From Gonapodya prolifera JEL478 (Eukaryota; Monoblepharomycota; Monoblepharidomycetes; Monoblepharidales; Gonapodyaceae), in the NCBI GenBank assembly GCA_001574975.1, contig KQ965891.1:9013-55126 (forward strand): DNA of 46,114 nucleotides. Direction: 5' to 3'. Position numbers and translations under genes: made by a program. The notes under the pieces were generated by a model. The model saw only the letters and a list, made by a program, of their open reading frames with translations. It ran no database searches and had not been told where the DNA came from. Position 1 is the first letter of the stretch. Every line of letters begins with the position of its first letter. Shown piece by piece: positions 1-9,570 of this stretch.

Positions 1-2548
1 ACGAAAGCTTACCACAGAATTAGGATCCGACCTGGTGATGAATCTAAAACTGCTTTTCGCTGCAAATATGGCACATTTGAGTCATTAGTAATGTGGGAAG
101 GCTGGAAACCTGCAGTCTCACATTGGCAGAGATTCATGGATGAAATTACTGCAAAGCATCTACATGTGAAAGTTTATCTTGATGATGCAGGAATAGCTAC
201 AAATGGAACTCTAGAAACACATTACATCAGTTAAAGCTTACCTCTCCATTCTCAGAGAGAATGGTTTGTATGCAAATCCAAAGAAATGTGTTTTCCATGC
301 AGAGAAAATTCCCTTTGGTGGTTATATTGTTGGGAGAGATGGAACAGAGCTCACAGAGGATGCAATGCATGAAGTGAATGTACTTCCCAAACCTACAAGC
401 ACTAAGTCTGCCCAGGAAGTACATGGTCTTTTACAGTGCTACAAGAATTGGATTCCAAGATTTGATGAAGTAATTCAACCTATACAGGAGCTTACAAAAC
501 CATCATCAACATTCCACTGGAATGAAAAGTGTGAAGAAGCATTCACACTGATCAAACAGCTGATAGCTAAAGCCCCAGTCCTCAGACCTGCAGATTCAAC
601 ACAGCCATTTATTGTATACACTGANGCCTCTCCATATGGTCTTGGTGCAGTGGTCATGCAGACAGATCCTTTAACCCAATCTCTTCAGCCTCTGGAGTTC
701 TGGAGCAGGAAGCTTAAACCTGCAGAACGAAATTATTCAATAAATGACAAGGAATTACTTGCAATAGTTGAGGCACTTAAGAAATGGAGACATTGGCTTT
801 CAGGAACTTCTACACAGGTGGAAATAAGAACAGACCATAAAAACCTAATGTATTTCTTAAATCGGAGATTCCTTACACCCCAACATGCTCGTTGGGCAGT
901 TGACCTTGGAGAATTTGATTATGTTATCCAGCATGTCCCCAAAACAAAGAATAAAATAGCAGATGCTCTCTCTAGAAACCCCAGCTATATACCAACTGCA
1001 GAAGAGAAACAGGGGGATAGAACACAGGTGCTTCTCCCAGTTGAACATTTTCTACCAAGACCACCTTATGCAGTTGAAAGAATAGCTGTTGCCAAAGGGG
1101 CAGGGTCATCTGCTGATGCTTTGCAACAAGTCACAGATGAGCAGGAAAAATTAGAAATCTGCAAAGCATTTCATGACCATCCTAGTGCAGCTCACCCAAG
1201 TTGGGAACGCACTGATGCTGCAATTATTAAGGCAGGATATGATTGGAAAGGACGCAGAAAGTATGTGGAACAATACTGTAAATCTTGTGAATCATGCCAG
1301 AGAAATAAACCTGACAGAGGGAAGCCTTTTGGGGAACTTACCCCACTATCAATTCCAGAACATCCTTGGACACATGTTGCTATGGATTTTATAGTCAAGT
1401 TACCTCCTTCAGAACATAAGGGTCATACCTATGACTCCATCTGGGTTGTGACAGATAGATTAAAAAAGGGTGTCCACTTTGTTGAATGCAATGAAAATAT
1501 TGCAGCTGCTGAATTAGCAGAACTTTACATTGACAGAGTTTACAGATATCATGGACTACCTCTTGATATAGTTTCTGATCTTGGACCACAATTTATTGCA
1601 GAGTTCTGGAATACCTTTTGGAGATTACTTGGAGCTCATCCATCAAAATCAACTGCATTCCACCCGCAATCTGATGCTCAAACAGAAAACAAAAACCAAC
1701 AGTTGGAAATTATGCTGAGACATTATGTCAACTATGAACAAAATAACTGGGTGAAATACCTTCCACTCATGGAGTTTGCACACAACAATACCCCAAATGA
1801 AACTACTGGCTACTCCCCATTCTTTGCAACAACCCTACATCACCCAATAGCGCACCCTATGCAGCAGTTACCCCTAAAATCACTGTCTGCTGATGCAGAG
1901 GCAAGAGTGAAAGAGATGACAGAAGTTAATTCCAGAATTCGGGAGCATATCAAAGCAGCACAGGAAATTTGGAAGAAGCATGAAGATCCTCACAGGAGAC
2001 CAGCAAATTTTAAAGTAGGAGACATGGTTTGGCTTAAGACAAGGAACTTGGCAACAACAAGGCCTAGTAAGAAACTTGACTACAAGAAAGTTGGACCATT
2101 TGTGATTACAGAACAAATCAAAGCAGTGGCATTTAAATTACAACTTCCAATAACTATGTCAAGAATCCATCCAGTGTTTCATGCTTCTTTATTATCACCT
2201 CACTATGNGAATAAAATTCCTGGAAGACATATACCTCCACCGCCTCCAGTAGAAGTTTCAGAAGGCATTGCTGAATGGGAAGTGGAAAGGATCTTGGATG
2301 TGAAACGTAGAGGTCGTGGATGGGTATGGCTAGTACACTGGAAGGGCTATGGGGTTGAACANCGAACATGGGAACCATGGCAAAACCTACAAAATGCACA
2401 GGATGCCGTGTTGCAGTTTCATAAGGATCATCCACAGAAAGGACAGCCCATATATATCCGGAAAAACTTAGTAGATATGGATAACAAGGAAGGGGAGAGA
2501 AAAGGAGGGAAGCACACTGTCACCATAGCCTCAGGTGACATCCATTGA
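1..2548 (+). pseudogene. gypsy pol fragment: RT end, RNase H, integrase, chromodomain
   Basis: The first 231 bases encode the C-terminal palm of RT in frame 1, with a YLDD active-site box near base 180. The segment just before it, where MPFGLTNAP is usual, reads MWEGWKPAV. A frameshift near base 215 moves the reading into frame 2, which then stays open to the stop at 2546. The RNase H Asp is a GAN codon because of the N at 625. The integrase has His/His at about 1170-1190 and CKSCESC near 1280. Its core is MDF (about 1386), SDLGPQF (about 1575) and QTEN (about 1683), giving D-D-X35-E. A chromodomain of about 55 residues lies at 2277-2440 ([20 protein letters not shown]). The RT substitutions and the frameshift make this copy probably non-autonomous; the integrase looks intact. 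Confidence 0.88.
2486..2512 (+). other. polypurine tract before the 3' LTR
   Basis: A run of 27 uninterrupted purines lies inside the last codons of pol and five bases before the LTR start at 2518. This is the position expected for the plus-strand primer of an LTR retrotransposon. The pol ORF therefore overlaps both this tract and the first 31 bases of the LTR. Confidence 0.8.
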
Positions 2549-2758
2549 CATGGTATATATAGTGTGAGGTGTTAAGTGCTGTGCCACTACTGTGGTCATG
2601 TATTTAGATGAGTGCACCTGCAGGGCGTGCCCCAAGTTTGGCNTCACGTTCCTGCAGGTGAGTTCTGTGTGCGCTACATCATATTATGTATGTTTGATCA
2701 TATATATGCACGTTCCTGCAGTTTACAGGCTCGTGCAGCTCACCTAGGTTGTGTGGCA
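2518..2758 (+). repeat. 3' LTR of the first gypsy element (241 bp)
   Basis: The LTR begins TGTCACCATAG and ends GTGTGGCA. Its limits were set by comparison with the inverted solo copy at 4599-4838, whose ends are fixed by a target duplication. The two copies align along their full length with scattered substitutions and small indels. Shared blocks include the CTGCAGG-containing segments near 2620 and 2660 and the stretch before the 3' end. A TATATA motif sits near 2554. One N lies at 2643. Confidence 0.88.
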
Positions 2759-2787
2759 TCGCATGGCTACAAAAGTGCAGTTTCGCC

Positions 2788-3137
2788 CTAAGTGGGCACC
2801 ACTGGTGAGGTTGTTGTGGAGAGCACATAGAATATCCAGAGCAAGAGAGCGTGGTACGGCGAGTTGAGTGACAGGTGTGGGGCAGTGGCTGGGGGCTGGG
2901 AAGGGACCCATGTGTGGTGCAGGAGGTTGGTGTCAGGGGCAATGGTAAAAAGTGCAAGGCTTGTGCAGAGAGTGGGCAGATGTGCAGTGGGGCAAGCGTC
3001 GGGTGGGGGCGGCAGTAGAGTTGAGTCAGGGAATGTGAGGGAGGTGCGAATGAAGGAAATGAGACGGTCCAACTGTTGTAGGGTAAGGAGTGCGGCAGGT
3101 TTCAGTGCAAGAGGGCCTAGCAGAGAAGGAGTGTTGT
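2788..3137 (-). pseudogene. distal pol segment of the older gypsy element, unassigned
   Basis: After the RNase H part ends, a second minus frame (3231-2788) stays open with a Pro/Leu/Ser/Thr-rich product. I see no convincing integrase zinc or D-D-E signature here, so it is most likely the linker between RNase H and integrase. The integrase itself would lie on the far side of the inserted element, outside the window. The long plus-strand Gly/Val-rich frames over 2860-4090 are its mirror image and not genes. Confidence 0.45.
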
Positions 3138-4501
3138 CAGATGTTGCAGAAGGAGTAGTACGAGGTGGGGGGTGAAGACTTTGTGTTGGTGCTGGAGGTG
3201 GTGGTAGGGGCCAGTGTGGAGATGGATGCAACAGTGAGAGGTGGTGAAGGAGGTCTGGGGAAAATGGAGGGGGGTGCAGGAGAGTGGTTGAGCAGCCATA
3301 GAAAGTTGCTGTTGTGTGGTTGGGGTTCAGATTCAGAGTTGGTGGAGGCAGTTTTGTCAGGGTGGCAGGAGAGGAAGTAGGGGAGGAGGTGGATGTGACC
3401 AGGTCGGTGCTGAATGGTCATCTTGAAGTTGCAAAGGTCCTCCCACCATTGAAACAGTTGGGAAGTGGTGTTGCAAGAGTTCCAGAGCCAGACAAGTGCA
3501 CAGTGGTCAGTGATAGCAGTGAATGGGGTGAGGTGGAGGTAGGTGTGGAACTTCTTCTTGACAGCCCGATTGAGTGCAAGGCACTCAATCTCGGTGGCAG
3601 AATAACACTGCTTGGTGCGGCTCAGATGTTGGGAGACGCAAACAACTGGTTTGGGTTTGGCATTGTCAGGGTGCTTCTGGAGGAGGACGGTGGCAATACC
3701 AGTGAAGGAAGCATCAGTCTCAACAATGGTGGGGAGTGCTGGATCAAGAGAAGTACGTTCCATGGCGTTGGCAAGGGCTTGTTTGATGTTGTCGCAGGCT
3801 TTTTGGTGCTTGGAAGTCCAGGAGTTGGGGTTCCATTTGCCGGGTGCATGCTTGAGAGATTCAAGTGGTGCAATGATGGTGGAGAAGCCGGGGATGAACA
3901 ACAAGTGGAAGGAGATGACACCAATGAAGGTGGAGAGCTTGTCGCATGTGGTTGGGGGTGGGGCATTCAGAATGGCCTTGATCTTTGCATGGTTGGGGCA
4001 GGTACCAGTTGGTGTGACAAGGTGGCCAAGATACGGTAGAGACGGTGCACAGAAGGTGCATTTTGAGGGCTTGAGGGCAAGATTGTAGTTGCAAATACGT
4101 TGGAGAACGAGGGCAAGGTGGTTGAGATGATCGTAAAAGGTGCGGGAGAAAATGATTATGTTGTCCACATAGACAAGTGCACACCACCACTTGAGTCCAG
4201 ATAAAAGAAGGTCCATGTTGCGCTGGAAGATGGAGGGTGCGTTGTTGAAGCCAAAAGGGAGAACTAGCCACTCAAAGTGACCGTGTGCATTGGTGAAGGC
4301 AAGTCGGTGGCGCTCAGTGGGGTCAAGACGGATATCCAAGAATCCCCACATACAATCAAGCGAGGAGAACCATGAGTGTCCACAAAGGGTGTCCAAAGTG
4401 TTGTCAATGCAGGGAAGGGGGTAGTGGTCTGGAATGGCGTGCTTGTTGAGTTCCTGATAGTCCACTGCAAAACGCCAACTTCCATCCTTCTTTGGAACCA
4501 T
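3137..4501 (-). pseudogene. gypsy reverse transcriptase and RNase H, YVDN active site
   Basis: The frame opens inside RT at the VPKKDGSWRF motif and continues through SSLDCMWGF (first catalytic Asp), LPFGFNNAPSIFQ and the active-site box. That box reads YVDN at residues 111-114 instead of YVDD. RNase H follows, with TDASFTG near residue 270, ATEIECLAL and TDHCALVWL. Connection and thumb regions have normal length. The RT amino terminus (about 4600-4501) is in other frames and is separated from the protease by the solo LTR. Loss of the last Asp of the box and the broken frames indicate a dead copy. Confidence 0.85.
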
Positions 4502-4593
4502 GAGGACGGGGAGAAAGACAGGGCGAATAGGTTGTTGTTGGTGTACTTGCCCGTGTGGTCCTTGATGAGGTTGTTCTCAGTGGTGGAGTGGTG

Positions 4594-4598
4594 GTAGC
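4594..4598. repeat. target site duplication GTAGC (left)
   Basis: Five bases, GTAGC, directly flank the solo LTR on its left and are repeated exactly at 4839-4843. A 5-bp duplication is standard for Ty3/gypsy integration. Confidence 0.85.
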
Positions 4599-4838
4599 TG
4601 CTACACAACCTAGATGAGCTGCACAAGCCTGTAAACTGCAGGAACGTGTATATATGATCAGATGTACATAGCAAGACGTAATGTGCATAGAACTCACCTG
4701 CAGGAATGTGATGCCAAACTTAGGGCACGTCCTGCAGGTGTGCACATCTAAACCCGCGGCCACAGTAGTGGCACAGCAGCTAATACCCAACACTCATACT
4801 ACATTATATACTCCACGTTAGTGGATGTCAGTGTGACA
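4599..4838 (-). repeat. solo LTR (240 bp) of the first element's family
   Basis: On the minus strand it starts TGTCACAC and ends GTGTAGCA. It matches the LTR at 2518-2758 in inverted orientation along its whole length. It is flanked by perfect GTAGC duplications (4594-4598, 4839-4843), with no internal element sequence. It therefore arose by LTR-LTR recombination, or by deletion, after integration into the pol of the older gypsy element. A TATATA stretch near 4805-4812 is in the equivalent position to that in the other LTR. Confidence 0.92.
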
Positions 4839-4843
4839 GTAGC
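4839..4843. repeat. target site duplication GTAGC (right)
   Basis: Exact match to 4594-4598 on the other side of the solo LTR. The pair fixes the LTR ends to the base. Confidence 0.85.
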
Positions 4844-5011
4844 AGCATCCAACAATTGGGTCCGTGGTGTCAAGGGGAACATGCGCAGGGGGGAAGCAAG
4901 ACTGGCCGAGATCCGCTGTGGTAGCAGTGAAACGGTCACGGTAGTGGAGGAGGAGGGACGCGAGGCAGTGGAATTGGTCCTTTGTGAGGCGGGGTGTAGT
5001 GGAGGTGAGGT

Positions 5012-5707
5012 TTATGCTGGGGATCTGTTTGGTGACGTCCTTGGCAGTGAGATGTTCTTCAAAGTCTGGAGGAGGGTTACGAGTCCATGGTGCATCAGCA
5101 GGGGGTTTGGTGAGGGGTACAGTGTAAGGTGTGTTGGTGTTGCCGGTGGGGGTGACAGAGGAAATAGGGTTTCGCAGGGAGAGGTCAACAATGCGTTGGA
5201 GAACGTTGGGAGGTATTTCCGGTGAGTCGCCGGGGTCGGAGGCAAGTGTGGTTGGTGAACATGGGGCATTGAAGTTGGCGGTGGCAAGGTGGTAGTTGGC
5301 CAGTACGCGAACTGGTGTTGGGAGGAGGTTGCAGATGGGAACAAGTGCACAGGAAGCATTGTCAAATGGCTGATAAGTGGCAAGGATGTAGGGGTCCTTA
5401 GCAGTCCTCCAGCAGTGGGGGTTGTCAATGAGACCAGGTGTGTTTGGGGGTGGTTGTAAGGAAGGTGAGGAACAGGGTCAAACACAAGCATGTTGGATCG
5501 TATGAGGAGGGATTGTGATTGCAGACGTGGTGTAGAGCGGGAGACGGGGGAAGTTGGGGGTGGAAGGTGGTGGTGGTGTGGTGTACCCAGCAACTGTGAT
5601 GGAGGTGTCCCCATCTTGAAGCCTGACAGTGCTGAAGGTGGGGAAAAGAGAGACAATGGTGTGGTGCTTGGTAAGGAAGGGAGTACCAAGGAGTAGTGGT
5701 TGTGCAA
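5012..5707 (-). pseudogene. pol spacer between protease and RT, older gypsy
   Basis: An open minus frame of 231 codons, very rich in Pro, Thr, Ser and Leu, lies between the protease and the RT and partly overlaps the protease frame. I see no domain motif. Its place and composition fit the variable protease-RT linker of this element, read in a shifted frame. Confidence is in its membership of the element, not in any separate function. Confidence 0.5.
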
Positions 5708-6329
5708 TGTTTTTGCCGATGATCAGAGTGGTGAGGAAGGGGTGTTTGGTTGGGTCTTCACAGAAGATAAGGGAGAGTGTTACGGCACTAAGGAGCTGCA
5801 GCGGCTTGCCACCGTGGGCTTGAAGAGGGGGCTCGTCAGGAGGAATGGGCTGAAGTAGAGTTCCAGATGGAAGGTATGCTGAGTCCAGGAGGTTGGATGG
5901 TGATCCTGTATCAAGGCATGCAGAGAGGTCCAGTGAGTTTGCGGGCATGCTTGAAAGCGAGACAGGGCACAAGAGCTGGGTTTGGCAGGAGGGAGGGGTG
6001 GTGGTGGGAGTAGGTGTAAACTTCATGGCAGCAATAGGGAGGGTGGTGAAGGGGTCTGGTGGTGGAGGTGGCAGGGAGTCCTGTTGCTTGCCGGAAGAAT
6101 AAGAGGGAGTATTCAAAGGTGGAGAGTGCAGGGGGAGGGAAAAAATGCTGGGGTGAAGGAAGGAGAGGGTATCAAATGCGTCCACAACAGGAGAGTCAGG
6201 GGGTGAGTCCAAAATAGCAGTAGAGGGTGCAGAGTCATCCAACAAGTTTCCAGGATCAGATTCAATAGCAGTGGTGGTATCCAAGTCAAGGGGAGAGGTG
6301 GCAGTGGATGGTGTCAGGATGAGTTGCAC
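5478..6329 (-). pseudogene. gypsy aspartic protease region
   Basis: This 283-codon frame starts 35 bases past the gag stop and carries an Asp-protease signature, CLDTGSPSNLLD, near residue 140. Further hydrophobic strands follow, including LIIGKNIAQPLLLGTPFL, which resembles the second conserved part of retropepsins (a hydrophobic pair then G). The first 100 residues are a Pro/Ser/Asp-rich leader. It belongs to the same pol as the RT at 4501-3137. Because the downstream frames are broken, I call it part of a decayed pol. Confidence 0.75.
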
Positions 6330-6364
6330 GAGAGGTGGATCACCTGATGATTTCTGCTCCTGTG

Positions 6365-7588
6365 TTAGTTTTCCTGGTTTGCGTCAGTGATGGCAGCAAC
6401 GCAAGTTGGGTGGACGTTCCCAAGGTTGGGTGCTGTGGGGATGTTGTTGGGGAATGTTGCAGTTGGTTGGTGCTGGACCGGGGTTGCACGTTGGTGGCAA
6501 GAGGGGCAGTCACTGCTGCGGTGTTCGGGACTTCCACACGTCCAGCATGCAAATGCCGAGTTGTTGGTGATGGGAGGAGGTGTGCAAGTGTTGGGTGGCA
6601 GGAACTGAGAAGTGCTGTTGGTGTTGAGGGCCGCCAGGGAGGTAGCGACTATCCTGGTGTGTTGCAGTAGTGTGGCGAGTGTTGCCGCACCATCCACAGC
6701 CAGTTGTGAATGGGGGTGGGGCGTCAGCATGGATAGGTGGTGCAGGTCCTGGTGGCGCAAGGGGAATATGCTGGTACGCGGGTTGCTGGGGGCGGGGGGT
6801 GGCAGAAAGGGCTGCAACTTGTTGAACAAGCTGGTCGATGGCAGATTCAAGTTTGGAGATGGTGCTTGGGGCAGGTTCCAGGTGCGGCAGCTGGAAGTTG
6901 ACACGTGCAACACTGGCGACAGGGACAGGTGGAGTGGACAAGATGTTGTTGAGGTTGCTTTCAACAAGGGCAATCTTGTCACTGGTGAAGTTGGCAAGGT
7001 TGGTGATTCCAAGGAGGGTAACATAGAAACGGACATGTTGTGGGAGCGAGTCAAGGAAGTGGTACCACAGATTCCGCAAGGAGATCTGGTCTTGGGGATT
7101 GGGCTTGGAAGAGTTGACAGTGTCTGCGCGACGGGCAATGGGAATGAATTCCAAGACATGGGTTGAGAGACGAGAGGTGTTGGGGTCCCATTCGAGCTTT
7201 GCCAGACGTGGGGGTCCGGGGGGAAGTAGGCGACATCAAGTGACTTCTTCCATGTGGTGATGGTGAGTGTTGCCGCGTTGGGGTGGGCGAGGCAGATGCT
7301 GTTGCGAATAGAGTCGGGGACGTTTGGGTAGTCGTCAACGGCGGAGATAAAGGCGTGGTACTTCTGGAGACTGGTACAAGGGTCCCAAGGATTGAATATG
7401 TCAAGTGGGTGGTTGAGGATCTTGAGGTGGCGGAGGTCCAAGGGAGTAGGGTCAGGGCCAGGCATGTTGCATAGTTGGTGAATAGGGTGATCCAGAAGGT
7501 ACAACAATAAATCTGGAGAGGCAAGAGCGATTGAGCAAGTGGCTGTGGGTGTTGATGGTGGTGATTGAAGACGGGTGGGTGACAGCAT
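6365..7588 (-). pseudogene. gypsy gag with CCHC zinc knuckle
   Basis: The frame starts at ATG 7588; a later ATG at codon 42 (MPGPDP) is an equally good start. The N-terminal half has the helical, Trp- and Pro-containing look of a gypsy capsid. Near the C-terminus there is a zinc knuckle with spacing C-X2-C-X4-H-X4-C (CWTCGSPEHRSSDC). The middle is better read in the other minus frame, 7154-6510, which contains a helix-rich capsid-like stretch and a second Cys/His cluster (CGWCGNTRHTTATH). Two compensating frameshifts, near 7180 and 6620, are therefore likely. It ends at 6365, just before the protease frame. Confidence 0.75.
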
Positions 7589-8170
7589 TCATGGAGGTGG
7601 CGGAGCCGTGTCAGACCAAAGGCAAGTGGACAGAATTGAGGTGGGGTCAATTCCGGAGAGAAGACGAGAGTGATAGACAGATCCAGAAGAGGTACCGTGA
7701 TGGAAAGGTGGTCTGCGTCGCTGTCAGACCTAGCCGGGAGTGCCAAGTGTGAGGGGGAGCGCGCGGGGTTGCTGAGTGAGTCTGAGGGCACGCAACCAGT
7801 GTGCGAGAGAGCCGAGAACGAGTACGAGAGAGTCGAGAGAGAGAGCCGAGAGCCAAGTGGTCATGCCAAGTGACCGGGGAGACGAGCAAGACAAGACTTA
7901 GGATCGAAGTCAGAGCTTATTTTGTAGCATTTTACATTCGTTTATAAATCGGTAGATTCTAATTTACGCTTTTCTTTGCAAGGGTGAAGTCCAAACGCTG
8001 GGTGAAGTCCAAGCGCTTCTGGTGTTCATGAGAGTGGTGCCAAAGAGGTGGGCCATAGCAATAGGCGGGCCACAGCAACCTGCAAGGGGGCTCGCCCAAG
8101 CCCCTCGCAGAATGAAAATAGTGAAGAATCATTTTTACGTCATGTAAATAGGGGGCAAAATCGTGGAATA
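7589..8170. other. gypsy leader / LTR-like region without genes
   Basis: Upstream of gag there is a GA-rich run at about 7795-7860 (repeated GAGAG and GAGCC), then AT-richer sequence. A short direct repeat, GGTGAAGTCCAA, occurs twice at about 7981-8012. No coding signal is convincing on either strand. The older gypsy element's 5' LTR should lie here, but with no second copy in the window I cannot place its ends. Confidence 0.4.
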
Positions 8171-8172
8171 CA

Positions 8173-8195
8173 AAAGCGTGATGTTATCACGCTTT
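8173..8195. repeat. perfect 10-bp inverted repeat with 3-base loop
   Basis: AAAGCGTGAT, then GTT, then ATCACGCTTT forms a perfect stem of 10 base pairs. It lies in a region with no gene. It could be a hairpin remnant of a small transposon or a protein-binding palindrome; nothing nearby decides which. Confidence 0.6.
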
Positions 8196-8890
8196 CCCAG
8201 ATTTTATCCTACACGTACATGGTGGTGGAGGGGGCAGTTTATTGAGCATCGGTCATACGCAGGAGCTGGGACAGTCAACAACATTGCATTGCATTTGATC
8301 AGATGTCAAAGAAGTGCTGCTGCTCATCAAACAAAACATGCAAAGCTCACCACCGGTTGGTTGAGTCAGGACAAATACTAACTGGGCTGAGCAGTGGCGC
8401 TCTTTCATGGAGGGCTCCATGAGCCATGTATCTGCAAATGGCTCGACTGGGACAAAGTCTCCCCCACCATGAAAGTGGGGCACAAAATCCATTTTTCGTT
8501 GAGCTCCATTGTTACTTGCAGCTTTTGGCCATCCAAGCTAGGGAGTGTTGTAAACCCGCTGGAGTTCATAAACGTGCTACCCTTCCCTCTTCCTTCTTCT
8601 CTCAATTTTTCGGTCTATGAGGCACAAATAGAGAGGTGACCTACAAGACTTGGGTAAAAAAAAAGATCTTGAGCGGGTGATAGTGCGACCAAAGTTGGAC
8701 GTAATGGGTTGAATTGTAGCCGGCCCACACCCATAATATGATTCTGTCCAAGAACAACGACAAGAGAAGAGGATGAACTACTGGCGTACCAAACTAGTCC
8801 TTCTACATAACGTGGTTGAATATGATGTGATGTCCAGCAGAATTTCAACAGGTACAGCAACCACAGCTTGACAGAGCAACATCACTCTGC
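8196..8890. other. non-coding interval
   Basis: No gene is supported here. There is a short palindrome CATGGAG-GG-CTCCATG near 8405-8420, and an adenine run near 8656. The overlapping small frames on both strands have no recognisable product, signal peptide or splice pattern. Confidence 0.5.
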
Positions 8891-8893
8891 CAC

Positions 8894-9140
8894 GAACTGT
8901 TCGTGTTTGAGACAACAAGAGGGACATTCTACACATTGGGGTTGCTTAGCTGAAAGAAGTGATCGATCATTCTTGATGCACAATTACGTCACTCGGTAGT
9001 GAACAGTTCGTGTTCAAGACAACAAGGGGGCCATTCTAAACACTTAGGTTGTTTGGTTGAAAGCAGCAGTCGCACTGCTCTTGATGTGCAATAGAGTCAC
9101 GTGGTCAAGAACTGTTCTTGCTCAAGACAATAAGGGGTGC
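8894..9140. repeat. diverged tandem repeat, period 107-108 bp, about 2.3 copies
   Basis: Units begin at 8894, 9001 and 9109, each at a GAAC-N-GTTC core followed by GAC/CAAGACAAYAAG. Within units 1 and 2 the later blocks also match (GTTGYTTRGYTGAAAG, TCTTGATG-GCA, GTCAC). The third copy is cut off after about 35 bases. The core is a perfect 7+1+7 palindrome in unit 1 (8891-8905) and in unit 3 (9106-9120), although the arm sequences differ. Confidence 0.8.
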
Positions 9141-9570
9141 ACATGCAAATTGAGTGCTCCAAAGCGCAGGCAAGTCAAAGATGCAGCAAATACGGTGTCT
9201 TGCTCGTGTTTAGGTGTTATGGAATAATACAAAGCTTGCTTTGTTACCCCTGCTTGCCCCTCGAATACTTACTCCAGCCGGTCGAGAAGGTGGATGAATG
9301 AGACTAAATACAGGAATAGCGAAAGATTGCCAACCAATTAGGCATACAAAATGTCGTTGGCATCCAAGCAAATGAGGATATAACACGGCCAAGGTCTCAG
9401 AGGGTGCCGATTTGTGTACGTCAAAGGGGCCAGGCCTCAGCCAAGGGAAGCCTTCTTCATCTGTCTTGGCCTGTGATCCACTTGTTCATAAACCCATATT
9501 GGAGCCAAATCAATGTTCCTTGCTATCTTTTCTCAATACCAACGTATCAACACTCCCAAAACTAATCCAC
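9141..9570. other. upstream region of the LPMO-like gene
   Basis: About 430 bases without a supported gene precede the signal-peptide start at 9571. A pyrimidine-rich stretch and CAATG and ATCAA elements lie in the last 100 bases. I cannot identify a clear TATA box or a specific operator. Confidence 0.4.

Larger units (their letters stand above)
1..2758 (+). mobile_element. Ty3/gypsy chromovirus, 3' part with 3' LTR
   Basis: This is the 3' half of an LTR retrotransposon. The left end is cut by the window, so the 5' LTR, gag, protease and most of the reverse transcriptase are not visible. In order it shows the end of RT, RNase H, an integrase with a zinc-binding motif, a C-terminal chromodomain, a polypurine tract and a 241-bp LTR starting TGTCAC and ending GCA. 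The chromodomain after integrase places it in the chromovirus branch of Ty3/gypsy. Immediately right of the LTR comes the minus-strand pol of another gypsy element, so this element probably inserted into that one. The second half of the target duplication would lie outside the window. Confidence 0.9.
2759..7800 (-). mobile_element. older, decayed Ty3/gypsy element (gag to RNase H)
   Basis: A second gypsy element runs right to left: gag (7588 leftward), protease (6329 leftward), a long Pro/Thr-rich spacer, then RT and RNase H (4501-3137). Its 3' end, including the integrase core and 3' LTR, is cut off where the first element begins. Reading frames change several times (near 7180, 6620, 5600, 4500 and 3140), as expected of an old copy. 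A solo LTR of another family splits its pol. The 5' boundary is not fixed: upstream of gag there is only a GA-rich stretch (7750-7870) that may be leader or LTR. Confidence 0.82.

Noticed and set aside
2864-4597. Long plus-strand open frames rich in Gly, Val and Glu
   Set aside because: They are antisense to the decayed gypsy pol, whose minus frames carry clear RT and RNase H motifs.
5490-7752. Many plus-strand frames over the gag/protease region
   Set aside because: Mirror images of the Pro/Thr/Ser-rich minus-strand gag and protease; no motifs of their own.
8891-9140. CRISPR array
   Set aside because: Period of 107 bases, diverged units, only 2.3 copies and a eukaryotic setting.
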